From Deltaproteobacteria bacterium (GTDB taxonomy: Bacteria; Acidobacteriota; Thermoanaerobaculia; Multivoradales; JAHZIX01), in contig JAHZIX010000050.1 in assembly GCA_022601195.1 (NCBI GenBank), positions 1 to 64,000 on the forward strand: a DNA stretch of 64,000 nt. The letters are read 5' to 3'. Numbering within the stretch: position 1 is the first letter of the stretch; each line of letters begins with the position of its first letter. Below the pieces are notes generated by a model, which had not been told where the DNA came from, did not search any database, and saw only the letters and a program-made list of their open reading frames with translations. Below are positions 8,328 through 18,105 of this stretch, in pieces. Position numbers and translations under genes: made by a program.

Positions 8328-10814
8328 TCAGAATCGGAGCTTCGCCGACAGGGTGAAGTTGCGACCGGGCAGCGGCGCAACGTTCTTGAGGAAGGACGTG
8401 TGACTTCTCGCTTCTTCGTCGGTCAGGTTCCTACCGCGCAGGTGCAGGTCTACGACCTGGTTCCCGAAGATCAATCGATACCCCAGGTTGAGGTTCAGCA
8501 GGGTGTAGCCTTCGGTCGCCGATTCGTTCACCGCCACGTCGTCCTGATCGTCGATCCAACGGACCTCGGTGGAGGCGTCCCAGCGATTGCCATGGTAGTG
8601 GATTCCAGCGCCCAGGCGGAACGGCGAGATGCGAGGCAGGTTGCCCCCCGCATCGAGCTCGGCGTCGACCAGGTCGCCCATCACGCTCAGGTGAACGTGG
8701 TGGTTATCGCGCTCGAAGAGCTCGATGCGCCCCTTGAGCTCGGCACCTGCGAAGGTCGCGTCTTCCTGAGAGTAGAGCACCACTGGGAAGCCTTCGTCTT
8801 CCAAGCCCGTGAAGGCCTGAAAGATGAAGTCGGAGAACTCTTGCCGGAAAAGGGTCAACTCGCCGGAGACGACCTCTCCCTCGGCACGCAACGAGACGTC
8901 GAGGCCCAATCCGACCTCTTCGTCCAGATTTGGATCTCCGATCTCGAAGGCTTGAGTGGCGACGTGGAGGCCGTTGGCGAACAGCTCTTCGGCCGCGGGA
9001 AGGCGTACTGACCGCGCCGCCGATACGGCCAGCGAAAAGATGTCATTGGCCTTCCAGACGAGGCCGAGAGAGGCACTCAAGCCATCGTGGGATCGGCTGG
9101 CTAAGCCGGTGGGGTCTGCGTCCTGACTCTCGAACCGGCCACCGAACTGCCAGGTCACCGGACCCGCTTCGAGCTCTTGTAGCGTGAAGATCGCGTACCG
9201 TTGGGTCGTCGTGGCCGGGAGGAAAGCCTCGGCCCCCACGGCCTCTAGGTCAGCATCGAGAAATTGGACGCCGATGGACCCACTGTGGCGACCTCGGCGA
9301 CTCTGTACAAGCTCGAAACGCGTCTCTAAGAATTCGTTGAAGAAGAACGTACCGGCTTCCTCGCCTTCGAGCTCCAGGTGTTCGTAGTCGGTGGCGCCGA
9401 GCCGCACATTGAGCGCTTCGAAGCCGGCAAAGGGCTGGTTGATCTGCCCACGCAAATCGAATCGGCGCTGTTCCATGTCGATGCGTACCGGTACGCCCTC
9501 TTCTTCCTCGTGCTCGTCATCGTCATGCTCGTCATCGTCGTGCTCATCGTCATCGTGCTCGTCGTCGTGCTCGCCTTCCTCGCCGTGCTCAGCATGCTCG
9601 AGGCCGCCCGGCAGGCCGTAATCGGTGTCGAAACCGCTTATGGATACACCAAGGAATCCCTTGTCGCCGAAGAAATAGGTGGCTCCCGCACGCACGCTCT
9701 GGCTATCGAGATCCGTGTTGGGGACAATGCCGAAAGGGTTCTCCTCTTCTTCGTGCTCGTCATCGTCATGCTCGTCGTCGTCGTGCTCATCGTCGTCGTC
9801 GTGCTCATCGTCATCGTCATCGTCATGCTCGTCGTCGTCGTGCTCATCGTCATCGTGCTCGTCGCCTTCTTCGAGGCGAGCGAATCCGGGGACCTCATAG
9901 TCGTCGGTTTCACGGACGGTCGCCGCAACGTTCCAGGCCCAACTATCGTTGCCGCCTTCGAGGGTCAAAGTGCCCTGGCGTTCGTCGGCGGCGGTGCCGC
10001 CGCGCAGCGCGACGCTACCGTGGATTCCCCCCGTACCCCGCACCGTTGGGATACGCTCGTCGATCACGTTGACGACCCCGCCGATGGCGCTGGAACCGTA
10101 GAGCAACGTGCCCGGGCCGCGCAGGACCTCGATCCGTTCCGCCTGGGCGGGCTCCGTCGTCACCGCGTGGTCGGCGCTGACACCGGAAGCATCCCCGGTC
10201 CCGATGCCGCCTTCGAGGGTGCGGATCCGCCCTCCGGTCAGACCTCGAATGACGGGTCGACTGGCACCGGGCCCAAAGTAGGTCGAATGAATCCCTGGCT
10301 CCTGGGCCAGCGTTTCGCCAAGACTCGATTCGAGCCGGAGCTCCAGCTGATGACCACTCAGACTGGTTGTCGAAGTAGCGAGCTCGAGAGGGCTCCGAGC
10401 GATGGCCGACGCGGACACCACGATTTCCTCGGAGTGGCTTCCGGCCTGTAGCTCGATCGAGATCGAAGTCTCTTCAGTGGCGTTAATCGTGACCCGCTCG
10501 GCAACGACGCCGAGGTTCGGTACGCGAATCTCCAGCAAGTAGGAGCCCGGCCGAACATCGTCGAAGCGGAAGCTCCCATCTTCGGCGATCTCGACCGCCA
10601 GGCCGAGGTCCGGGATACGGGCGCTTGCGAGCACAAAGCGCTGCTCGTCGTTTGGCGTGATCGTCCCCGAGAGGGAGCCCGTGTCTTGGGCCTGATCTTG
10701 GGCCAGGGATTCGCCAGGTGGCAAGAGGAGTAGAACGAGACTGAATAGAAGGACAGGGGAGCACCGCAGAAACGGCCGGAGTCCTCGGGCAGCCGAGGAA
10801 CGAGGAATAAACAT
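8328..10814 (-). CDS. TonB-dependent receptor with two His/Asp-repeat insertions; candidate metal (zinc) receptor
   Basis: Signal peptide, carboxypeptidase-regulatory-like N-terminal domain, plug motifs (RGPGTLLYGSSAIGGVVNVID), terminal aromatic (KLRF), EHDDDEHDDD repeats. Confidence 0.9.
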   Translation of the reverse strand: MFIPRSSAARGLRPFLRCSPVLLFSLVLLLLPPGESLAQDQAQDTGSLSGTITPNDEQRFVLASARIPDLGLAVEIAEDGSFRFDDVRPGSYLLEIRVPNLGVVAERVTINATEETSISIELQAGSHSEEIVVSASAIARSPLELATSTTSLSGHQLELRLESSLGETLAQEPGIHSTYFGPGASRPVIRGLTGGRIRTLEGGIGTGDASGVSADHAVTTEPAQAERIEVLRGPGTLLYGSSAIGGVVNVIDERIPTVRGTGGIHGSVALRGGTAADERQGTLTLEGGNDSWAWNVAATVRETDDYEVPGFARLEEGDEHDDDEHDDDEHDDDDDDEHDDDDEHDDDEHDDDEHEEEENPFGIVPNTDLDSQSVRAGATYFFGDKGFLGVSISGFDTDYGLPGGLEHAEHGEEGEHDDEHDDDEHDDDEHDDDEHEEEEGVPVRIDMEQRRFDLRGQINQPFAGFEALNVRLGATDYEHLELEGEEAGTFFFNEFLETRFELVQSRRGRHSGSIGVQFLDADLEAVGAEAFLPATTTQRYAIFTLQELEAGPVTWQFGGRFESQDADPTGLASRSHDGLSASLGLVWKANDIFSLAVSAARSVRLPAAEELFANGLHVATQAFEIGDPNLDEEVGLGLDVSLRAEGEVVSGELTLFRQEFSDFIFQAFTGLEDEGFPVVLYSQEDATFAGAELKGRIELFERDNHHVHLSVMGDLVDAELDAGGNLPRISPFRLGAGIHYHGNRWDASTEVRWIDDQDDVAVNESATEGYTLLNLNLGYRLIFGNQVVDLHLRGRNLTDEEARSHTSFLKNVAPLPGRNFTLSAKLRF

Positions 10815-10950
10815 TACTGAATCCTTTCTAGAAACCGCCGCGGTGTCCGCGGTTGGACCTAATTACTGAATACGAAACATGTCACCGGCCTGAAAAAGAC
10901 CAGTCGAGGGTGCGCCTCCTAAGAGGCGGACAGACAGGGATCGGAAGGAT

Positions 10951-11328
10951 TCAGCTTGCGGGGGGGCCGCGATTCGTCCGGCTAGACGGAAGAAGCAGGG
11001 ACCGAGGGGAGGTATCTGGGAATCTAGCGGCCTGGGCCACCAAAAGCGAGGACCCGGTCAATTGCGGTTTGGCCAGGGACCACCGCTGACTACCCAGACG
11101 GCAGCCGAGACACTCGTGCTCGTGCTCTTCGGCTCCATGACTCAGCCGTGGCACCGAGGACTGTTGCTGACCCTCGTGCGCGGCGTCGTGGTCGACGACG
11201 CAAGGTCCCGCATCCTGGTCGGGACGCCCCACATGATCGTGGCCCGTCGCTGCCAACAGCATTGTCAGCGCGAGCAGTAGGTGGAGCGCTAGAGCGCCAG
11301 TGTCTCGGATTCTCATTTGACGTTTCAC
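10951..11328 (-). CDS. Small exported His-rich protein
   Basis: Hydrophobic N-terminal segment, then GHDHVGRPD...DHDAAHEG...HGAEEHEHECLGC; upstream of the TonB receptor on the same strand. Confidence 0.55.
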   Translation of the reverse strand: MKRQMRIRDTGALALHLLLALTMLLAATGHDHVGRPDQDAGPCVVDHDAAHEGQQQSSVPRLSHGAEEHEHECLGCRLGSQRWSLAKPQLTGSSLLVAQAARFPDTSPRSLLLPSSRTNRGPPAS

Positions 11329-11713
11329 TCTACGAGCAACGACCTCGGGGCAGCTCTACGTAATTGAGAAGAACTTATCATCTGCGCGATTCTCGTGTCT
11401 ATAGACCTGGGGCTACTCCTCTCCTTCGCAGCCGGCCCTCCGCGAAGGCCCAGCAACTCGCCGGGTTCCTCAAAAACGGCAACGCCAACCTAGGCAAGAC
11501 AACGCCGCCAAGTCACTCTGAACCGCCAACCGAATGAGGGACACTTCAGCCCCAAATCCGACTCTTCTAAAGATTTAAGACCCAAACTCATCGCTATACT
11601 GCTAAGGAACAATGCAACGTCCCGAGGAGCCGAGGAGAAACAGCTAGGAGTGCCCGGTACCTGACCTGGAGAAGGATCTGAGCGACTCTGCTGGCACTCT
11701 GTCGCTGCAACTT

Positions 11714-12298
11714 GTGGCTAAAAACCTACGGCTCCCCTCACTCAACAAGGAGAACCTCGTGATTCACCTCGCTAGAAGCCTCGCTCTTGCCATAATCGCT
11801 GTCCTGGCCCTTGCCACGGTACTTCCAGCTCTCGCGATCGACGACCAGCTCCAACAGAATCAGGAGGCGAGCCAGTCCAGCAAGAGGCTGAAAAAGGAAG
11901 CTCTGACCAACCCCCGGCTCCCCGACTTCACCAGTATCTTCAACTGGGGCCTCAAGCTTCGCAATATCAAGGATCTCTACCTCTTCGCAGGAATTGCCGC
12001 CCAGCGACCCGACCTCACCATCGTCGACCCGATGAACTACATCAGCCAGACCAACTTCATCCTGGAAGAACTCGACCTCTTCCTAGCAGAGAACGATCTT
12101 GACCGGGACGACATCATCCGAATCGAATTCACTTTGGTGGAGGGCTACACACCAGAAGATTTCGGCGCCATTTTGGGCCGGTTCGCAGACTACTTCCAAG
12201 AGGTTAGTGTCAAGCCCGCAGCCGGGACCCTGCGAGTGGTCAGCGCTCTCGCTTTCCCCGGTCTCGTCGTGGAGTACGAAGTGTGGTGTGCGGCCTAG
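11714..12298 (+). CDS. Exported RidA/YjgF-like protein
   Basis: Hydrophobic export signal, then LYLFAGIAAQRPD...QTNFILEELDLFLAENDLDRDDIIRIEFTLVEG, a RidA-like pattern. Confidence 0.5.
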   Translation: MAKNLRLPSLNKENLVIHLARSLALAIIAVLALATVLPALAIDDQLQQNQEASQSSKRLKKEALTNPRLPDFTSIFNWGLKLRNIKDLYLFAGIAAQRPDLTIVDPMNYISQTNFILEELDLFLAENDLDRDDIIRIEFTLVEGYTPEDFGAILGRFADYFQEVSVKPAAGTLRVVSALAFPGLVVEYEVWCAA

Positions 12299-12463
12299 GA
12301 GCCTGTCGCGGATTGACGGTTCGCGGCTGGCGGAGCGCCGCGGGAGATCCCTCAAGGCGCTCTTGCAGGCGAAACCTGGTTGGTGTCGTCAATACAGCAA
12401 CCCCGAGGAGGCCCCGTGCCGTCCGTCTGACGCTGGGCGATTCAATGCGCGACAGGCTCCTAG
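12295..12463. mobile_element. MITE-like element with perfect 16-bp terminal inverted repeats (CTAGGAGCCTGTCGCG ... CGCGACAGGCTCCTAG)
   Basis: 12295-12310 is the exact reverse complement of 12448-12463; too short to encode a transposase; related copy at about 15098-15233. Confidence 0.7.
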
Positions 12464-13079
12464 CGCTGCGGGTCGGCCAGAACTTCCAGCCGCTAGGTCG
12501 CTCTGGCTAGCGCGAAGGCCGCTCTTAGCGACGCCAAGCCAGCACGGTAGGCACGGCAGACCCAGTGGAAACCTAGCGGAGACCTAGTGGCGGGCGATCG
12601 GACTCACCGAGGAGGCTGCCACGGGGGTTGCTCCAGATTCGGTCACGGTTCCACTAGACGGAGGTGAAAAGCGCTCTATCCGCTTTCCCTCGAAGCCAAG
12701 GGGAACCACCCAGCACCTCATTCCTGGGGAAGATCTGCCCAGGAATGAGTCTGCTGCCCTCCAAGCGGTTCACACAAACCTGTCTCGAGCCGGGGGTCGC
12801 GAGAGGTTCTTGGAGGCCTACCAAAGCTTCTTCCAACGCAGTGGGTCTGCGGCAGAACCCCGGGAGGCCCTCGTAGTTCGTCACGAGAGAACAACCTGGT
12901 CAAAGGAGCCCGGCACCTCGGCAAGCCACAGATAGGTGCTTCCTAACTTGGCGCCACAGTCTAGAATGGCCCCGACTCCTTGAGGCGTCCCTTTCGAGCC
13001 TGGCCCGGGACTCCTTTTCTTCGCACCCAAGCGACCCCGTTGCACGACAAACCTAAGGCCCATTCCCTCGAAGATCACC

Positions 13080-14870
13080 ATGGCACAGATCACCAACATC
13101 GCCTCCTACAAATTCGTTCAAATCGACGACCTTCCCGCTGCTCGAGAGCAGCTGCGCAGCTTATGCAGATCGTTGGGTCTCAAAGGGACGATCCTCCTGG
13201 CCCACGAAGGCATCAACCTCTTCGTTGCGGGCCAGGACGGGAACGTCGAAACCTTCATGGAGGAAATCCGCCGGGATCAGCGTTTCTCGGATCTGGAGTT
13301 CAAGCAGAGCCCCAGCGATCACCAACCGTTCCAACGGATGTTGGTGCGCTTAAAGCGAGAGATCATCGCCTTTGGTGTCGACGGAATCGCGCCCCAGGAA
13401 CAAACGTCCCCCAAGTTGTCCCCTCGGGAGCTCAAGAAGTGGCTCGACGAAGGCCGCCCCTTCGCTTTGCTGGACGTCCGGAATGAATACGAAGTGGAGC
13501 TGGGAACCTTCAAGAACGCGGTGCCCATCGGCGTCGAAAACTTCCGCGACTTTCCAAAGGCCGTGGAAGAGCTTCCCGCCCCGATGAAAGAGCAACCAGT
13601 GGTCATTTTCTGTACCGGTGGCATTCGCTGCGAGAAAGCGGGCCCCTTCCTGGAGCGGGAGGGATTTCAGCAGATCCTTCAACTCGACGGGGGGATCCTC
13701 AAGTATTTCGAGGAATGCGGCGGTGACCACTATTCCGGCGAGTGTTTCGTCTTTGACCGCCGGGTTGCCGTGGATGCATCCTTGTCGGAAACCGAAACGA
13801 CTCAATGTTTCGCCTGCCTAGCGCCATTGACTGCCGAGCAGCAACAATCGCCTTTGTACGTGTTCGGCGAGCATTGCCCCCAGTGTTTTACTCAACCAGC
13901 AGACGCCCTCAGCGAGTTGCTGTCGGAGCGCCAGAGCAAATTGCTGCAGCTCACGACGCCGTTGCCGGGAAGCGAGCCGTACCTCAACCACCGACCGGTC
14001 AATGTACCGCAACGCTGCGATGGCTTTACGGTTCTCGATGTCCTCGATCACCTGCTGCCTCACAAGGGTCGAGATTTTTGGCAACAGGTGTGCCAAGAAG
14101 GGCGAATGCACTATGACCATGCGCCCATCGCCGCCGAGGAGACGGTCCGCGCCGGGCAACGCCTCGAACACCTGCTGCCGGGAACCGTCGAGCCCGACGT
14201 CAACGCCGGAATCCATTTCCTCTACGAAGACTCGGCCATCATCGTGATCGACAAACCTGCGCCTCTCCCCATGCACCCTTGTGGTCGATTCAACCGCAAT
14301 ACCGTCTCCTACCTGCTCGGGCAGGTTTACCATCCCATCAAACCCCGGGTCGCCCATCGCCTCGACGCCAACACCTCCGGCATAGTCATCCTCACCAAAA
14401 CAAGGGCCATCGCACCTTTGGTGCAATCACAATTTGAACGAGGAGAAGTCGAGAAAACCTACTTGGCTCGCGTTCACGGGCACCCGGAGCAAGACGAATT
14501 CATCTGCAACGCGTCCATCGCGAACCAACCGAGCCAAGCCGGCGGACGGGAGATCGACCCGACAGGTCTCTCCGCGCGAACTAGTTTTGAGGTGGTCGCC
14601 CGGCTCGACGACGAGACCGCCATCGTCAGGGTCCGACCGCTCACCGGACGAACCAACCAGATTCGTCTCCATCTATGGCATCTCGGATGGCCAATCTGTG
14701 GAGACACGGTCTACTTGCCCAACCGGGAACGGGGGCGAGTGCAAACTCGAGACGTCAACGACGAGCCCCTCTGCCTCCACGCGTTTCAAATCGCCTTTAC
14801 CCACCCCAAGACGGGCGAGCGCATCGAGTTCAAATCGCCCCCTCCATCCTGGTTCGTTACAGCCGATTGA
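13080..14870 (+). CDS. Fusion of a TrhO/YceA-type rhodanese domain protein with an RluA-family pseudouridine synthase
   Basis: N-terminal UPF0176-like region with rhodanese loop (CTGGIRCEKAG); C-terminal RVAHRLDANTSGIVILTK (RluA catalytic motif) and GRTNQIRLHLWHLG. Confidence 0.9.
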   Translation: MAQITNIASYKFVQIDDLPAAREQLRSLCRSLGLKGTILLAHEGINLFVAGQDGNVETFMEEIRRDQRFSDLEFKQSPSDHQPFQRMLVRLKREIIAFGVDGIAPQEQTSPKLSPRELKKWLDEGRPFALLDVRNEYEVELGTFKNAVPIGVENFRDFPKAVEELPAPMKEQPVVIFCTGGIRCEKAGPFLEREGFQQILQLDGGILKYFEECGGDHYSGECFVFDRRVAVDASLSETETTQCFACLAPLTAEQQQSPLYVFGEHCPQCFTQPADALSELLSERQSKLLQLTTPLPGSEPYLNHRPVNVPQRCDGFTVLDVLDHLLPHKGRDFWQQVCQEGRMHYDHAPIAAEETVRAGQRLEHLLPGTVEPDVNAGIHFLYEDSAIIVIDKPAPLPMHPCGRFNRNTVSYLLGQVYHPIKPRVAHRLDANTSGIVILTKTRAIAPLVQSQFERGEVEKTYLARVHGHPEQDEFICNASIANQPSQAGGREIDPTGLSARTSFEVVARLDDETAIVRVRPLTGRTNQIRLHLWHLGWPICGDTVYLPNRERGRVQTRDVNDEPLCLHAFQIAFTHPKTGERIEFKSPPPSWFVTAD

Positions 14871-15097
14871 CTCGAACGTGACCTTGCCCCGAAAAACCCC
14901 ACGGCCCTCGCGACGAAAGCCGTTGCTTTTCAACTACCTAGCTCTCCATTCGTAGTTTCTTGACCGCGCAGCGCAGTCACCGACTGCTCCACCCATTCGT
15001 TGGCCAAGAGTCCTCCAACGGCGGCGGCATCAGCGGCGATCTCAGCCTGTTGGCCCTGTTTCGTAGCGAAGACTCCGGTACATCACCGCTTAATGGT

Positions 15098-15233
15098 AGA
15101 CGGTGCGCCGCGAGAGAGTCCTCAAGGCCCTTCTCCAGGCGAGACCTGGTTGGTTTCGTCAAAAAAGCAGCGCCGAGGGAACCCCGTGTCACCCGTCCGA
15201 TTCTCAACGCTTCGAAGCGAGACAGGCTCTTAG
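15098..15233. repeat. Diverged second copy of the 12.3-kb MITE-like element, left end degraded
   Basis: Shares CTCAAGGC.CTT.T.CAGGCGA.ACCTGGTTGGT.TCGTCAA...GACAGGCTC.TAG with 12350-12463. Confidence 0.6.
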
Positions 15234-15257
15234 TGATTATTCCCTTGAATCTGGCGG

Positions 15258-16841
15258 TCAATCGGTACAGTCAGCGGAATACTCGTCTTTCTTGCCCGCC
15301 GCTTCTTCGTAGTAGGAGACAAGATCATGTGCAAAATGCTCTGCCCACCGCTCCGGGTCAGCCGAATTTTCGATGTCCACTAAACCGTCGACTGCACGCC
15401 GCTGCCAACCCTCCAGATAGCCGCGAGCCTTCCCAAGGCTTGAGCTACTAAACCCACTCCCATCCAGAACCGTCTCGGGAAAGCCTGGACTCGTCGCTGG
15501 TGGATCAACATTGGGAAACCGGAATCTATAAATATCGCCGCCCTTTGCTTCCATAATATTTTCTTCGAAGAAAACCCAATCAGATACTCGGCAACGTCCT
15601 GTCTCTAGCTCGAGCCGTTTTTCAGGGCAATATAGGACAACCATGAACCGGCAGGCTCTGACGAGTTTTAGGACTTGATCGCGAAGCGCAGCCTTGGGAA
15701 GAGATCGGTCGACGTTGACGGGCCTAAAACCATAACCTTCTAGCAGTCTGCAAAGCTCCGCTGCCGCTCTGGCACCCTCTCCGGTCTTGGCGTTCGTCGA
15801 CACAAAGCACGGCGCGCCTACCCCTCTGGGCCGAGACAGCTGGAACCTAGATACCTGTACCGCATCGCCTCGCGGGGAGGCAACGACACCGAATGCTTTT
15901 TGCAGACGTTTCGTCCAGGTACCCCTAAGCCATCCCAGGTCGTAGCCGACATCATGGGTTCCACGATAATCCAGCACAAAATGAAAATGCGCTTCTTCAA
16001 ATGGCGGCAGCTCTGTCTTTGAAATTATCAAGTTGTGGGCCAGGTAGATGGAATAGCCCCATTTCCCCAATTCATCCAGGGCTGATTGCCAGTAGCCAGC
16101 GAAACTATTGTCGTGACTGTCTATCTTGAGATTGAACGACATTCGACAAAGTCGAGAATGCTCGGAAATGGGAGTTACGCGTAGTAGAGCCTCCTCCGTA
16201 TCGGGCGTGAGGATGCAGGATGCACAGTGTTTGATGTCGCCGGCGCTCTGCAAGATGTCCCAAAGAGATCTTTGCGACTGCGAAGGCACCAGGCTGACAG
16301 AGTCACTGAGAGTCATGCTGTGTTGATTTACAGGAATGGAGAATTTTGGATTAGACGCTAGAGATCGGGAATATGCAGAGAGTATCGAGAGAGGAGTTAC
16401 ACGCACTTTCAGAAGGCTTCCGTCTTCGAGGACCCGCAAGTCACTGAGACTCGCTTGTACTTGTTCGGAAAGATGCGCCACGATCCCCGATTCATCTCCA
16501 AGGCGATCCAGCGCTGCCGGATCGGCCACCACGATCGAAGTGCTGCAAAGATGCCCTGAGAAGCTCGCGTTTGAGGCCCAACTAGATATTGTGTCAAGCT
16601 TGAGGCTGGCGATTGCTTTGGCTACCGCTGCCAGCGAGCCCGGCAGGTGCTTAGTTTGTACGATGATTTTGAGTGCGCTTTCCCAATACCTTGGCGGAAT
16701 TGGCGAGAGAATAGCCGTCTGCTCGTCAGGACAGAGGGTGCCGTAAAGTACTCCCTCTGGCCCCATGCCAAGCTGACTTAAAACCTCTCTGCGGAGTACA
16801 ACACGGCCACGGGTAGCTGAAGTAAAGTACGATCTGAGCAT
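15258..16841 (-). CDS. Hypothetical protein with ACT-like sensor regions and a C-terminal TIR-like domain
   Basis: ACT-like LKIIVQTKHLPGSLAAVAKAIASLKLDTISS; C-terminal APCFVSTNAKTGEGARAAAELCRLLEGYGFRPVNVD...RACRFMVVLYCPEK...SDWVFFEENIMEAKGG resembles TIR or deoxyribosyltransferase folds. Confidence 0.5.
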   Translation of the reverse strand: MLRSYFTSATRGRVVLRREVLSQLGMGPEGVLYGTLCPDEQTAILSPIPPRYWESALKIIVQTKHLPGSLAAVAKAIASLKLDTISSWASNASFSGHLCSTSIVVADPAALDRLGDESGIVAHLSEQVQASLSDLRVLEDGSLLKVRVTPLSILSAYSRSLASNPKFSIPVNQHSMTLSDSVSLVPSQSQRSLWDILQSAGDIKHCASCILTPDTEEALLRVTPISEHSRLCRMSFNLKIDSHDNSFAGYWQSALDELGKWGYSIYLAHNLIISKTELPPFEEAHFHFVLDYRGTHDVGYDLGWLRGTWTKRLQKAFGVVASPRGDAVQVSRFQLSRPRGVGAPCFVSTNAKTGEGARAAAELCRLLEGYGFRPVNVDRSLPKAALRDQVLKLVRACRFMVVLYCPEKRLELETGRCRVSDWVFFEENIMEAKGGDIYRFRFPNVDPPATSPGFPETVLDGSGFSSSSLGKARGYLEGWQRRAVDGLVDIENSADPERWAEHFAHDLVSYYEEAAGKKDEYSADCTD

Positions 16842-18105
16842 GGGCGAGATCTCCGAATTCCAGTTGGTAAATTCTTTCCGTCCAATATGGCTACGAGAGG
16901 CTGGAATCCTTCGGCACTTCTAGAAAGATAGTTGCAGGGATTCGCAGTAGTTTCCCAAATATTTTTCCGAGGGGACGCTCTATCCCTTGCTACACTTCAC
17001 AAACCCGACGAGAGGACCTGTCTGTTCCATTCAAACGACCAACTTCAGGCTGGGCTGATGGAGGCAATGATCGCTTGCCGAACACAAATTCCCCAACTCT
17101 CCTCTTATCTCGAAATACTCGATAGATCAGAAAAGGCAAAGATCAGAAAATTTCCTACCTCCTTGGCGCCTCCTTTAGTCTTCTCAAAACCATCGGCCAT
17201 CAGATTTAACCTGAAGAATTGATTCCACGACCCTACAACCCCAAAATCTCCAAGAGAGGCTCGCCCGCGGTCTGTAGTCGCTGAATCTCTACTTCTCTAC
17301 GACGTAAATTCCTAACGTATTTCATCGGCCGCCATATCGCAGCTACCGCATCCACCCTTCGACATAATTCGCTGCTCCTACTGGCCTACCTGAAGAAAAG
17401 TGGAACATTTACACGTGTATCTACCTGGGTAGGCGCTCCTTTCCCGGACTCTTGCTTGTGAGAGCCCTCCTATCTATACAAGCGAGAAAGCCTCTGATCA
17501 GAGACCAAATCTTGGAACGGACGACTACCCTTCCTTGGTTCTGCCAATGATTCGCTCTTCTGCCCAAAGGTTCAGAAGAACCTGACCCCCGATACTCTTC
17601 CCTACTCGTTCCTCTTCAGTGCCATTCCCGGCGTCGTCACCCAGTCATCACAAGCTCCCGACCAAAAGACCCTCCATCGATAAGTAACCTTCTCGTCCAC
17701 CCGCATCTCAGAGTCGAGGCCCTCTTTAGCCAAGGTCTCGGCGTCAAGAGGGCGTCCGGGGTGATTGTTGAGCCAGGCAGTTCCTGGGCACCTCGGCAGG
17801 GATTCGCCACTCCGTACCACCGACGCCTTCCCAGTGCATTTGCCGAGTCTGCTCGTACCGTTGAGCGGTCAATTGACTGCAGGCCTCCTTCATCTCCTGT
17901 CCACTGCTAGTCGAGTTTCAACGGTGCATCAGACCGAGTATCCCTGCAGATCAGTAGCTTCTCGACAGATCGTTGCTTGGCCGTAGCGATGAATCGCCTC
18001 GAGGGCCTGCACTCGGCCAAGGTCGTTTGCCGATCGCCAAGGAAACAAATTTGAGCCCCCGATCGTAAGAGGAAATAGATCAACCTTCACGACCAAGGGG
18101 CCTCC

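Noticed and set aside
9378-10451. 357-aa + strand ORF rich in V/L/I
   Set aside because: It is the complement of the His/Asp codon repeats of the TonB receptor; a compositional artefact.
10831-10855. GC-rich hairpin CCGCGG-TGT-CCGCGG upstream of the TonB receptor
   Set aside because: Possible regulatory element but not distinguishable from GC-rich background; not a recognisable Zur or Fur box.
17602-17820. 72-aa minus ORF in the gap before the ABC permease
   Set aside because: Short, no motif recognised, no supporting context.
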